Of a DNA stretch of 64,000 bases, positions 34,760-43,846 are shown piece by piece (position 1 is the first letter of the stretch; every line of letters begins with the position of its first letter). A program made the position numbers and the translations under genes. The notes beneath the pieces are model-generated. The model saw only the letters and a program-made list of their open reading frames with translations, ran no database searches and was not told the DNA's origin. The stretch spans positions 210,435 to 274,434 of the forward strand of contig NZ_QNHG01000003.1 of the NCBI RefSeq assembly GCF_003290025.1. The letters run 5' to 3'. The stretch comes from Pseudogemmobacter bohemicus. GTDB taxonomy: Bacteria; Pseudomonadota; Alphaproteobacteria; Rhodobacterales; Rhodobacteraceae.

Positions 34760-37095
34760 TCGAGCTCCTTCATGTTGACGGGGCGGCCAAGAGTCGGCGC
34801 TGCCGATTTGGACTTGGACTGACGTTGCCGTTTGGGTTTGGGTTTGGGTTTGGGTTCGGAAGCGAGGTCCGGCAGAGAGTTGGCAACCAGATCCGAATCG
34901 ACTGAGAGCTGGGTTTCGGCGGCATCCGGATCAGCGAGCTCGCCTTCGATCAGGCTGTCGGCATCGCCGATCTGGAACACATTCTCCGTGGCATCGATCC
35001 GGGTGATGTCTTCCGGCGCGGTGGTGCCCTGGAGCACGCGCCCGGGAAGGACCCGCGCGCCGGCGAACACCGCCTTTGCCTTTGCCCTACATTCACCGAT
35101 GGTGCTGTAACTGCGGGGGAGCTTCCTCTCCACGCCGATGGTCTTCATCATCTGATAGGTATCCCTGAAGAACCGCGTCACCCGATCATCATGCACTTCG
35201 GTGAGCCTGGGGTTTTCCCGACGCCATGCCGCTATCAGGTCGAGGATCTCGACCAGGGTCAAAGAGGCGAAGGCCGTCATCTGGAGATGGACCTCGATGG
35301 GTTCGAGTTCGCCCGGGACCAGAACCGTGGCCCGTGACATGTCATCAGGGTCGATGAAAACCCTGACCTTCCTGTCTTTGCGGCGCATGTTGTCGATAGC
35401 GAGTTGCAACTCATCCGAGTTGAACCAGATGCCGGAAAAAACGCGCACCCCCTCGTCGGTGGGCGTGACCTCCTCCTCCCAACCTAAGTGGATACGGCGC
35501 ATGTTCGGGTCGATAGGGCGAACACAACCGCGCGTTTCGGCAGTCTCTTTGTAAACCTCATAGGGGCGACGGCCTCCCATCCCAACGCCCATGTTCCGCA
35601 TCGACGGGTATGCATCGATCATGAACCGCGTCAGAATCCCGTAAAGCTCATCAATATCGAGCACCCCGGCTGCGGTAGCGTCATATCCCGGCAAATCATT
35701 GGGCTTGCGGCCTGTGTAGCCATGCAAGATCCTGAGAAGAACGGATTCCTCGATGCCAAACATCCGCTCGACATAGGGTTTGTCGGTTGAGTTGTAGGCC
35801 CTCGCGACGGTGTTCATGGCCCCGACGCCCATCAGCGCGGACACACAGGTTGAGTTCCTCAGGCCGGGGCCGTTGTCATTCTTGACATGGCCAAGGCCGA
35901 TTGCAGCGACCGGCTCGCCGGAACAGCCATACTTGAGCTTCTCCCTAGTTTTGTCGCGCGTCGCCATCCTGAAGAGCTCAAGCGTGGCTTCCGCCTTCGG
36001 CCTATCGGAAATGACCCACGCCAGCGGCATACGGGTGGCGACATCGATCATCACAAGGATCGTCAGCCTCTCCCGGATGACCTTGTCAATTTCCTCGAGC
36101 TTCCCCCTGAAGTCGGGGGCGAGGCCCTCCCAATGCCCGTAGATTTTAGCTGAAAGGACGAGAGAGGCGTGGCATTCGTCAACCTCAACATATTCACCGA
36201 CAAACAATGCCCGAATATCAGTGCTGCCACGGCCGCGCTTGTTCCTTGCAAATCGCTCGCCCTTGGTCGCGAGCATGTATTCGGTAGGGCTGAGCAGGTA
36301 GTCACGATGCGCCCGAAGCGTGGATTCGCTCGGCTCCTGCAACAGCGGAAGATCGTTTCGGGCACGCAAGGCATTATCTTCTCTGATTAGCACCTTCGCG
36401 AAGCGCATTACGTCTGAAATTGCAGGAGACTTTGTGTCGAGACCAAACTTATCCCAAGCCTGCGTCATCAGCACTTTCACGCGGTCGTTGATGCGCGCAA
36501 GCCAGTTGCCTTTGAGATGATCCAGCGGAATAAGCGCGTCCAGCGGGTCCTCATCAGGGTGAAGGCCGTCATAAATTGCCATGTAACGGGCGAGTGTTCT
36601 CCCCTTATACAAGGTCCATGTGGTGCCTTTACCGCCGCGCTTAGATTGCAGATAGATCTTCTTTCCAAAAATTTGTTGGGCGACATCTCCGATAAACTTT
36701 CGTTTTTTAGACTGATCGAGCGTCCTGATCGAAAGTTCGAGCTTGGGATCTCCAGTTTCTCGCCTCAATTTGTCGCGAAGCAATTTGATCGCTTGGCAAA
36801 TGGCAAGATGAAACGAAGCATGTTCCCGCTGGTTTTCGGGCAAGTTCTGTGAGGTGCGAACGCCACCAAGACGAACTTGCAACCTGTTACCGGTTACAGG
36901 GAGTTGTGCGTCAATCCTTACGCCTGGCAGTTTGATGTAGTTCACGAAATCAAGAAAAGGCACGAAAAGGCTTTCGCCCGTGTCGACAGCGCAGAATTCA
37001 TAGCCCTCTTCACTGTCAGAGACGAGAACAACATCACGGTGAAGGATCGTGAGCTTGCTTCCCGCGGCCAGATCAAATTTCGGGACAACCGTCAT
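34756..37095 (-). CDS. tnsB: TnsB/TniA-like DDE transposase
   Basis: The 779-residue transposase of the Mu/Tn7/Tn5053 group has catalytic Asp in VGEYVEVDECHASLVLS (about residue 308), the second Asp in GHVKNDNGPGLRNS (about 402) and Glu in STDKPYVERMFGIEES (about 444), followed by a Mu-type C-terminal beta-barrel region. Helix-turn-helix DNA-binding regions precede the core. A low-complexity tail KPKPKPKRQRQSKSKS near the C terminus could contact TnsC. It overlaps both tnsA-like and tnsC-like genes by 4 bp. Confidence 0.92.
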   Translation of the reverse strand: MTVVPKFDLAAGSKLTILHRDVVLVSDSEEGYEFCAVDTGESLFVPFLDFVNYIKLPGVRIDAQLPVTGNRLQVRLGGVRTSQNLPENQREHASFHLAICQAIKLLRDKLRRETGDPKLELSIRTLDQSKKRKFIGDVAQQIFGKKIYLQSKRGGKGTTWTLYKGRTLARYMAIYDGLHPDEDPLDALIPLDHLKGNWLARINDRVKVLMTQAWDKFGLDTKSPAISDVMRFAKVLIREDNALRARNDLPLLQEPSESTLRAHRDYLLSPTEYMLATKGERFARNKRGRGSTDIRALFVGEYVEVDECHASLVLSAKIYGHWEGLAPDFRGKLEEIDKVIRERLTILVMIDVATRMPLAWVISDRPKAEATLELFRMATRDKTREKLKYGCSGEPVAAIGLGHVKNDNGPGLRNSTCVSALMGVGAMNTVARAYNSTDKPYVERMFGIEESVLLRILHGYTGRKPNDLPGYDATAAGVLDIDELYGILTRFMIDAYPSMRNMGVGMGGRRPYEVYKETAETRGCVRPIDPNMRRIHLGWEEEVTPTDEGVRVFSGIWFNSDELQLAIDNMRRKDRKVRVFIDPDDMSRATVLVPGELEPIEVHLQMTAFASLTLVEILDLIAAWRRENPRLTEVHDDRVTRFFRDTYQMMKTIGVERKLPRSYSTIGECRAKAKAVFAGARVLPGRVLQGTTAPEDITRIDATENVFQIGDADSLIEGELADPDAAETQLSVDSDLVANSLPDLASEPKPKPKPKRQRQSKSKSAAPTLGRPVNMKELE

Positions 37096-37841
37096 TTGGC
37101 GACCTCAATCCTCGAGTGCTCCCAGAGAAGGTGATCAAGGTTCGCGAGCATTTCCCCACGGGCAACAAGCCGGTAGCAGGCGCTGAAGACTCGATGCTGT
37201 TTGATAGGCACACGCGGAAACAGGTCTTTCATCAGATAAAGCGTCTTCAGCCGGCGCGCGACCTCAAGCGTGATCTCATCCGCCTCAGGATCCGGATTGA
37301 ACACCGTCAGATGCATACGGAACAGGTTTTCACGGCGCTGGCGGCTGTAATCCCGCGCATTTACCACGACCATATCGTCGGCGGAGCGCCCAGGCGTAAC
37401 CTTTGCGACGGCTTCGATTTGCCTTTTGGTTTTGGGCTTCGCAAGACTTGTTTCATTGCGCACAAAGACAAGTCGCCTGAAACCATTTCGGAATGTCAAA
37501 AGAATATCGTGCGTATAACTTCTTCTAGCGCCATCCTCATCGATATAGCGCACTGTCTCGGGTTGAAAACTAAGATCATACAGTTCCGGAGAGATAAGGG
37601 CCTGCAATCCAACTGCGGCCTCAGCCGCACTTTCCATCATTCCGACCTTGGGTTTCCAATCATTTGCCTCTGTTTTGTAAGTCATGAAGACTTTGTGCGA
37701 AACAGAGCTGCGGGAGCTGGGATTGCGAACACCGTCAAATGGCAAGACGCCGTAGATGTCACCCAGTTTGATCGGCGGTGCTTTCGGCAGCTTTGCAAGC
37801 GAAGTATTCCAGCGATCATGCTCGATAGTGAATTCAGACAT
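37092..37841 (-). CDS. tnsA: TnsA-like endonuclease subunit with altered catalytic motif
   Basis: The 249-residue protein is first in the tnsA-tnsB-tnsC-like operon. TnsA cuts the 5' ends so that transposition is cut-and-paste. A restriction-endonuclease-like core is visible: MESAAEAAVGLQAL (candidate catalytic Glu), YTHDILLTFRNGFRRLVFVRNE, where THD fits the catalytic Asp. The usual Lys (QVK or EVK) is replaced by Arg (VFVRNE). The C terminus MKDLFPRVPIKQHRVFSACYRLVARGE is basic. The assignment rests mainly on position and the partial motif. Confidence 0.75.
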   Translation of the reverse strand: MSEFTIEHDRWNTSLAKLPKAPPIKLGDIYGVLPFDGVRNPSSRSSVSHKVFMTYKTEANDWKPKVGMMESAAEAAVGLQALISPELYDLSFQPETVRYIDEDGARRSYTHDILLTFRNGFRRLVFVRNETSLAKPKTKRQIEAVAKVTPGRSADDMVVVNARDYSRQRRENLFRMHLTVFNPDPEADEITLEVARRLKTLYLMKDLFPRVPIKQHRVFSACYRLVARGEMLANLDHLLWEHSRIEVAK

Positions 37842-38328
37842 GACTTCTCCGTCCCCAGCCGGAGGACCGGCGGGCTTGAATTTTGTTAAGGAGCGGAGAT
37901 CTGGCTTGTCTGGCTTCTTGTGAAACTCTATGATGACAAGCGATACAGGGCGATCTCAGCCCCACCTTTCAGCGCGCGCCTCTTGGTGCGCGCTTTTCTT
38001 TTCAGCGTATCTCTGTCGACGTTTATCTCCGGTGCTGCGATGACGGCGAATTGTCACGCCAACCACCAAGAGTCAATATTCCGTTTATTTTCATTGACTT
38101 ACCGAAATTCCTCTCGCGCGAATGGCTTTTTTTTCGAAGCCGCCATCAACTGGCGTTTTGAAATTTTGACAGCCCAAGAAAATTTTTCTCTTCCCCTCCT
38201 GAACTCGTTTTCCCGGTATGTGCTCGAACAGTTCTCTCTGACCGTCCGCTTCAGTTCATATTAGACCGCAATGGGTTGTGGCTCTATAGCCTCGCCTGAC
38301 ATACAGGTGGACACGCTGTATACTTGGC
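37842..38328. other. Intergenic region upstream of tnsA-like, no gene seen
   Basis: This 487-bp stretch is strikingly AT-rich in 38050-38260. It should contain the promoter for tnsA-tnsB-tnsC. A 114-residue plus-strand frame at 37920 has no ribosome site or recognisable motif and is not accepted. No copies of the 14-bp end sites were seen here. Confidence 0.5.
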
Positions 38329-38925
38329 TCAGCTGTCGTGCTGCGCGGTAGCCTGACCTTCCATCAAGGGGCGATAATCACGGAGTTCATCAGCTGGACG
38401 GGGTGCATCAGCTGTTTTTTCGCATATTGCGGTGCTCAAAATTTTTGTTCCGGCTCGCCGGATATCACCGTCTACCAGCTTTATGACCCGACGAGCGGTG
38501 ACGTATGCGCACCCCAAAATGTCCGAAAGAGCATGTGCGGGAATGTTGTGGCGTGGAACCTGCGCGCGATAATTGATCATTGATTCTGCAGTTTGAAACC
38601 ACATTGCGAGGCTCAGCCGGCTTCCATGAAGGTAGGTGCCAGACGTCGCAGAGAACTGGTTGCGGCATTTCCGGCATTGGTATGTGCCGCGTGTCAGTAT
38701 TCTGGAAGGGTTTGGCGCGCTGCAACGCGGACAACTGATCTCCTCCGGCCAACGGACCGCAACGAGACGCTCGAGCCTTGCTTCCTCAGTCGGAAAACGG
38801 CGCAACACGCCTTCCGGCGGCAGCCGTCGCGCCAGATCATCCCAATGGATGAAGTCGAGGTCGTTCTCGCCGAGGTCGGCCAATGGATCTGTTCCCGCCG
38901 CGCATGTCCGGAAAAACAATTTCAT
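38329..38925 (-). CDS. IS1595-type zinc-ribbon protein lacking a transposase catalytic domain
   Basis: The 198-residue protein carries the N-terminal part of IS1595 transposases: WPEEISCPRCSAPNPSRILTRGTYQCRKCRNQFSATSGTYLHGSRLSLAMW, with CPRC and CRKC zinc ligands near residues 67-95, and the helical segment HALSDILGCAYVTARRVIKLVDGDIRR. The DDE domain that should follow is absent and the frame ends after a short tail. It may be a truncated insertion sequence or an independent DNA-binding regulator. The first 50 residues are acidic and not part of the known family. Confidence 0.7.
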   Translation of the reverse strand: MKLFFRTCAAGTDPLADLGENDLDFIHWDDLARRLPPEGVLRRFPTEEARLERLVAVRWPEEISCPRCSAPNPSRILTRGTYQCRKCRNQFSATSGTYLHGSRLSLAMWFQTAESMINYRAQVPRHNIPAHALSDILGCAYVTARRVIKLVDGDIRRAGTKILSTAICEKTADAPRPADELRDYRPLMEGQATAQHDS

Positions 38926-39079
38926 GAGCCGCCCGCAACGAAAACCAGAAAAATCTCTACTCCCTTACCGGCGAGACATCTGTTGCGTGGATGGAGAAGG
39001 GCACGACATCGTTGCCCCCAGTTCGCTCTGTTGTTGATTTCCCTTCGCAAACAAGGGCAAAAGTGCTGGGGTGCCTATG

Positions 39080-39106
39080 CCTCCCAGATAGTTTCTCTCT
39101 GGGAGG
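39080..39106. promoter_or_regulatory. 9-bp inverted repeat upstream of the Res-type gene
   Basis: CCTCCCAGA (39080-39088) and TCTGGGAGG (39098-39106) are exact complements around 9 bases, ending 33 bp before the ATG at 39140. Position and size suit an operator or an mRNA hairpin controlling a toxic restriction enzyme. Confidence 0.55.
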
Positions 39107-39139
39107 GGGCACTGTCCTTCAGATACTATTGGGATTCAG

Positions 39140-42100
39140 ATGACCGACCTTTTCTTTCAGCAGCCGATCCTGAACTCCCCATACGACTATCCCGGGCGAC
39201 ATTGGGAACTGGACGACGACGGCCAGCCGACCAGCAAGGTTCTCGAGAGCCGTCGGCGCTCCGACCTCATCACCCCGGTGCCGAAGCCCAAGAAGCGCAA
39301 GGCGCCGGCTACGCAGGGTAGCCTCGGCCTGCACGCTGGTGACGGGATCTCGTCGGACATCCAGGAGTATAATCCGACGCCGATCATCAACGAGGTGCGG
39401 CGTTTCGTTGAGGATTGGCGCAATCTGCCGAACCCCGACCAGTGGATGGTCACGCCTGAGACGGCCCGGCTCCTCCAGCATTGGCGTCACCATCAGTTCC
39501 AGGGGGTGCGCCCGTTCTTCTGCCAGGTCGAAGCCGTCGAGACCGCGATCTGGCTGACCGAGGTCGCGCCGAAACTCGGGCCGCGCGCGGCCAAGTTCTG
39601 GACACATCTGAAAGGTGCCAACGCGCAAGCCAACCCCGAGCTCTTGCGGTTGGCGCTGAAGCTTGCGACCGGCGCGGGGAAGACTACGGTGATGGCGATG
39701 ATCATTGCCTGGCAGACGGTCAACGCAGTGCGGCATCCGAACAGCAAGACCTTCTCACGCGGGTTTCTATTGGTGGCGCCGGGCATCACCATCCGTGACC
39801 GGCTGCGTGTTTTGTTGCCCAATGACCCCGAAAGCTATTATCGCAACCGAGAGATCGTCCCCGCCGACATGCTGGGCGATATCGACAAGGCGAAGATCGT
39901 CATCACCAACTATCACGCCTTCAAACTGCGTGAGCGGATGAACCTGAACAGGGGCACGCGCACGGCACTGGCTGGCTGGCGGGGTGAAGAAATCCAGACC
40001 CTGGAATCCGACGGCCAGATGCTGCAGCGCGTGATGCCCGAGCTCATGGGCATGAAGAACATCGTCGTGCTGAACGACGAAGCGCATCACTGCTATCGCG
40101 AGCGGGTCCAGGATGCCGATGGCGAGACCGAGGCGGATCTGAAAGGCGACGAGAAGGCCGAGGCCAAAGAGCAGAACGAAGCTGCGCGCATGTGGATTTC
40201 GGGGCTTGAGGCGCTGAAACGCAAGTTGGGCGTGTCGCTGGTTTACGACCTCTCGGCCACGCCCTTCTTCCTGCGCGGTTCAGGCTATGTAGAAGGGACG
40301 CTCTTCCCCTGGACGATGAGCGATTTCTCCCTGATGGACGCGATTGAATGCGGCATTGTAAAGCTGCCGCGCGTGCCAGTGGCGGATAACGTGCCCGGCG
40401 GCGATACGCCAAAGTTCCGCAATCTTTGGGACCATATCGGGAAAAAGCTGCCGAAGAAGGGCCGGTCGGGGGGCAAAGCGCTGGACCCCCTCAGCTTGCC
40501 GCCGGAACTCCTTTCGGCGCTCGATGCGCTTTACGGCCATTACGAGAAGACCTTCGAGCTTTGGGAAGACGCGAAGATCGGCGTCCCGCCGGTCTTCATC
40601 GTGGTCTGCAACAATACGGCCACGTCCGAGTTGGTCTACAAATACATCTCGGGCTTTGACCGCGAGAATGACGATGGCTCGACCACGCTGGAAAACGGCC
40701 GCCTGGCGCTATTCCGCAACTATGATGACTTCGGCAACCGGCTTGCCCGGCCGAACTCGATCCTGATCGACAGCGCGCAGCTGGAATCCGGCGATGCTCT
40801 CGACAAGGATTTCCGCGCGATGGCCGCGGACGAGATCGAACGATTCAAACGCGAACTGGTCGAACGGACAGGCGACATGACCGCCGGCGACAACATCGAC
40901 GAATCCACCCTGTTGCGCGAGGTGATGAACACGGTCGGTCGCAAGGGTAAACTGGGCGAGCAGATCCGCTGCGTCGTCTCGGTCTCGATGCTGACCGAAG
41001 GCTGGGATGCGAATACCGTCACCCATGTTCTAGGCGTGCGCGCTTTCGGAACACAGCTTCTGTGCGAACAGGTCATGGGCCGGGCTCTGCGCCGCCAGTC
41101 CTATGAATTGAACGAGCAGGGTCGGTTCAACGTCGAATACGCCGACGTCCTCGGAATCCCATTCGACTTCGCAGCCAAGCCGACTGTCTCTCCGCCGCAA
41201 CCACCTGCTGACACGATCCGTGTCCATGCCGTCAAACCTGAACGCGATGCGCTGGAAATCACTTTCCCCCGCGTCGAAGGGTATCGGGTCGAACTCGAGA
41301 ACGAACGGCTCGACGCCAAGTTCGGCCCTGATCATGTGCTGGAACTGACCCCGGATCTCGTCGGTCCGTCGGTCACCAAGAATCAGGGCATCATCGGAGA
41401 GGGTGTCGATCTCACGCTGGAACACCTGGGCGAGATGCGCGCCTCGACCGTCATGTTCAGGCTGACGGAGCGGCTGCTCTACACCAAATACCGCGATCCG
41501 GGTGATGAGCCCAAGATGCACCTCTTCGGTGATCTCAAGCGGGTCACGCGGCAATGGATCGACACCTGCCTTAAATGCCAGGCCGGCACATTCCCGGCCC
41601 AGGTGCTCTATCGCGAGATCGCCGACATGGCCTGCGAGCGGATCAAGGCGGCAATCACCGAAACGCTGGAAGGAAACCGTCCGGTCAAGGCGATCCTCGA
41701 CGCCTACAACCCGACCGGATCAACCTCCTACGTCAACTTCACCACCTCGAAGAAGCTGCGCTGGCAGACAGACGCCGCGCGATCCCACGTCAACTGGGTG
41801 ATCTGCGACAGCGACTGGGAGGCAGAGCTCGCCCGCGTGGTCGAGGCGCATCCCAAGGTCATCTCCTACGTCAAGAACCAGAACCTCGGGTTGGAAGTGC
41901 CATATCTCTATGGCTCCACCCCGCGCCGCTACATCCCGGATTTCATCGTGCAGGTGGATGATGGCCAGTCGGAACCGCTGAACCTGATCGTAGAGGTCAA
42001 GGGCTATCGGGGCGAGGACGCAAAGGACAAGGCCAACACCATGCGCACCTACTGGGTGCCTGGCGTGAACAATCTCGGACGCTTTGGCCGCTGGGCTTTC

Positions 42101-42199
42101 GCCGAATTCACTGCCGTCTACCAGATGGAGGAAGAATTCGACCGCCTGCTGGAAACCCTGGGTGCAGGCCCCGCACGTCAAGGAATGTTGATCGAATGA
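39140..42199 (+). CDS. Type III restriction Res-like DEAD/DEAH helicase-endonuclease
   Basis: The 1019-residue protein has SF2 helicase motif I LATGAGKTTVMAMIIAWQ (near 174), motif Ia GFLLVAPGITIRDRL, motif II VVLNDEAHHCYRE (near 312), motif III YDLSATPFFLRGSG and motif VI CEQVMGRALRRQSYE. A C-terminal PD-(D/E)xK nuclease has YIPDFIVQVDDG and LIVEVKGYRGED (about 932-955). It belongs to the BPTD_3080-like restriction endonuclease group. No methyltransferase gene occurs anywhere in the window. The stop overlaps the next start by 4 bp. Confidence 0.88.
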   Translation: MTDLFFQQPILNSPYDYPGRHWELDDDGQPTSKVLESRRRSDLITPVPKPKKRKAPATQGSLGLHAGDGISSDIQEYNPTPIINEVRRFVEDWRNLPNPDQWMVTPETARLLQHWRHHQFQGVRPFFCQVEAVETAIWLTEVAPKLGPRAAKFWTHLKGANAQANPELLRLALKLATGAGKTTVMAMIIAWQTVNAVRHPNSKTFSRGFLLVAPGITIRDRLRVLLPNDPESYYRNREIVPADMLGDIDKAKIVITNYHAFKLRERMNLNRGTRTALAGWRGEEIQTLESDGQMLQRVMPELMGMKNIVVLNDEAHHCYRERVQDADGETEADLKGDEKAEAKEQNEAARMWISGLEALKRKLGVSLVYDLSATPFFLRGSGYVEGTLFPWTMSDFSLMDAIECGIVKLPRVPVADNVPGGDTPKFRNLWDHIGKKLPKKGRSGGKALDPLSLPPELLSALDALYGHYEKTFELWEDAKIGVPPVFIVVCNNTATSELVYKYISGFDRENDDGSTTLENGRLALFRNYDDFGNRLARPNSILIDSAQLESGDALDKDFRAMAADEIERFKRELVERTGDMTAGDNIDESTLLREVMNTVGRKGKLGEQIRCVVSVSMLTEGWDANTVTHVLGVRAFGTQLLCEQVMGRALRRQSYELNEQGRFNVEYADVLGIPFDFAAKPTVSPPQPPADTIRVHAVKPERDALEITFPRVEGYRVELENERLDAKFGPDHVLELTPDLVGPSVTKNQGIIGEGVDLTLEHLGEMRASTVMFRLTERLLYTKYRDPGDEPKMHLFGDLKRVTRQWIDTCLKCQAGTFPAQVLYREIADMACERIKAAITETLEGNRPVKAILDAYNPTGSTSYVNFTTSKKLRWQTDAARSHVNWVICDSDWEAELARVVEAHPKVISYVKNQNLGLEVPYLYGSTPRRYIPDFIVQVDDGQSEPLNLIVEVKGYRGEDAKDKANTMRTYWVPGVNNLGRFGRWAFAEFTAVYQMEEEFDRLLETLGAGPARQGMLIE

Positions 42200-42726
42200 G
42201 ACCTCGGTTCTTCAGCTTCCGCAAAACGCTCAAGGAATGGTGCCTTCTCATCGACGGCAAGGATCCCTCGACAAACAAGACCCACAACAAGCTGCCCAAT
42301 CATGACGCCGCTCATATCGGCTGGTGGTATGAGGCAGACACCACCCATGACAGCGCGACGACCCGCAATCTCGCCTATCTAGTTGCCTACCTAGAGGTCT
42401 TCGGCCCCCGGCTATCGATGAAGGGCCTCGGCGTGCATGAGGGCTGGGTCTATCCCGACCGGGCCATCATGCGTTCGCTGCATGCGGACGAGGTGATTGC
42501 GGTAGATGGCACGGCATTCGTGCTGACGCCGAAGGGACACGAACATATCGCGCCCTGGCTGGTCCAGGATGGCAACACATTTCGCCGGGTAACCGGCACC
42601 GAACAGAAGGGCAACCGAACATTGCCAATGCCTCGCTGCTGCGTTCGCTTCTTTCAAAGGCCGCGTCTGACACCGAAGGCGCCCGGTTTACCCCCCAGTT
42701 TCTGTTGGGCGAGTGGGAGGATGTAG
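42196..42726 (+). pseudogene. Truncated gene of unknown family coupled to the Res-type gene
   Basis: The 176-codon frame starts with a 4-bp overlap of the Res gene. Residues 1 to about 138 (HIGWWYEADTTHDSATTRNLAYLVAYLEVFGPRLSMKGLGVHEGW, ending EQKGNRTL) look like a genuine small protein. The rest, from about base 42612, is an out-of-frame reading of helicase sequence that is coding one frame over. The gene therefore appears cut by a deletion. No family is recognised for the first part. Confidence 0.55.
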
Positions 42727-43706
42727 TTGATGCCTGGCAGGTCCGCACTTGGGAGGACTACCGTGATGTCGCGCGCCTTGGCCGCAGAACCCGGATCGGC
42801 GGCAAGCAGCGTGAAGTTCTGTGGGCGATCTTCGAGAAGGTGCGTGCCGGTCTTGCGGAGCGAAAAGCGGTCACATGGTCGGATGTATTTGGCCGCGTGA
42901 CGGAGGCGATTGCTTCAGGGCAAACGCGCCCCTACGACTTCGCGGTGCTCGATGAGGCACAGGATCTCAGCGTTGCCGAGGCGCGGTTTCTGTCGGCGCT
43001 TGCCGGTGACAGGCAGGATGGACTTTTTTTTGCCGGCGACATCGGCCAGCGTATTTTCCAGCAGCCGTTCTCATGGAAGATGCTGGGCATTGATGTGCGC
43101 GGCCGGTCTTCGACATTGCGGATCAACTATCGCACGTCGCATCAGATCCGAGCGGCAGCCGACAAGTTACTGCCGGCCACTATCTGGGATGTGGATGGGA
43201 ATAGCGAAACGCGGCGTGGCACAGTTTCGATTTTTGATGGCCCGTCGCCGCTGATCCAGCAGTGCAAAGACGCAGGTGAAGAGACGACGAAGGTCGCGGC
43301 ATGGCTGCAGGCCCGTATCTGTGACGGACTTCAGCCCGAGGAAATTGCGGTTTTCGTCCGGTCAGAGGCTGAACTCCCTCGCGCACGGGCTGCAGTGAAA
43401 GCGGCGGGGCTGAAACATCTCGAGCTTGGCGATACTGCAGAAGTGTCCGACGGGACGGTGTCGATCTGTGTGATGCACCTTGCCAAGGGGTTGGAGTTTC
43501 GCGCCGTGGCAGTCATCGCATGCGATGATGACGTAATCCCCCAAGCTGAACGCATCGCGGCTGTCGCAGATGAGGCTGATCTTGAAGCGATTTATGAGAC
43601 CGAACGTCACTTGCTTTATGTCGCCTGCACTAGAGCACGGGATTGCTTACTGCTCACCGGTATCGCACCGATGTCCGAGTTTGTTGACGATCTGCGTGCC
43701 GATTAG
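42621..43706 (+). pseudogene. UvrD-like SF1 helicase lacking its N-terminal (Walker A) part
   Basis: Helicase coding starts abruptly near 42621 as IANASLLRSLLSKAASDTEG, without a start codon of its own; the first usable in-frame start is near 42705. It continues through motif II DFAVLDEAQDLSVAEARFL, motif III FAGDIGQRIFQQPFSW, motif IV LRINYRTSHQIR, motif V SICVMHLAKGLEFRAVAV and motif VI LLYVACTRARDCLLLTG. Motif I is missing, so ATP hydrolysis is unlikely. The junction with the preceding gene suggests loss of several hundred bases. Confidence 0.75.
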
Positions 43707-43846
43707 CGCGACCCAAGTTTGCGCGCCGATACACCCGCTTTGGCCAGAATACCGCAATGAAGTCTAAATTTTGACCCAAGCTTGGCTCTTCCTGACATCA
43801 CTTTTGGAATAACGGCGCGCGTGCTGGGCGTCCGAGGGAAACTCAT

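Noticed and set aside
37920..38264. 114-residue plus-strand frame upstream of tnsA-like
   Set aside because: No ribosome site, no recognisable motif and location in the AT-rich promoter region of tnsABC.
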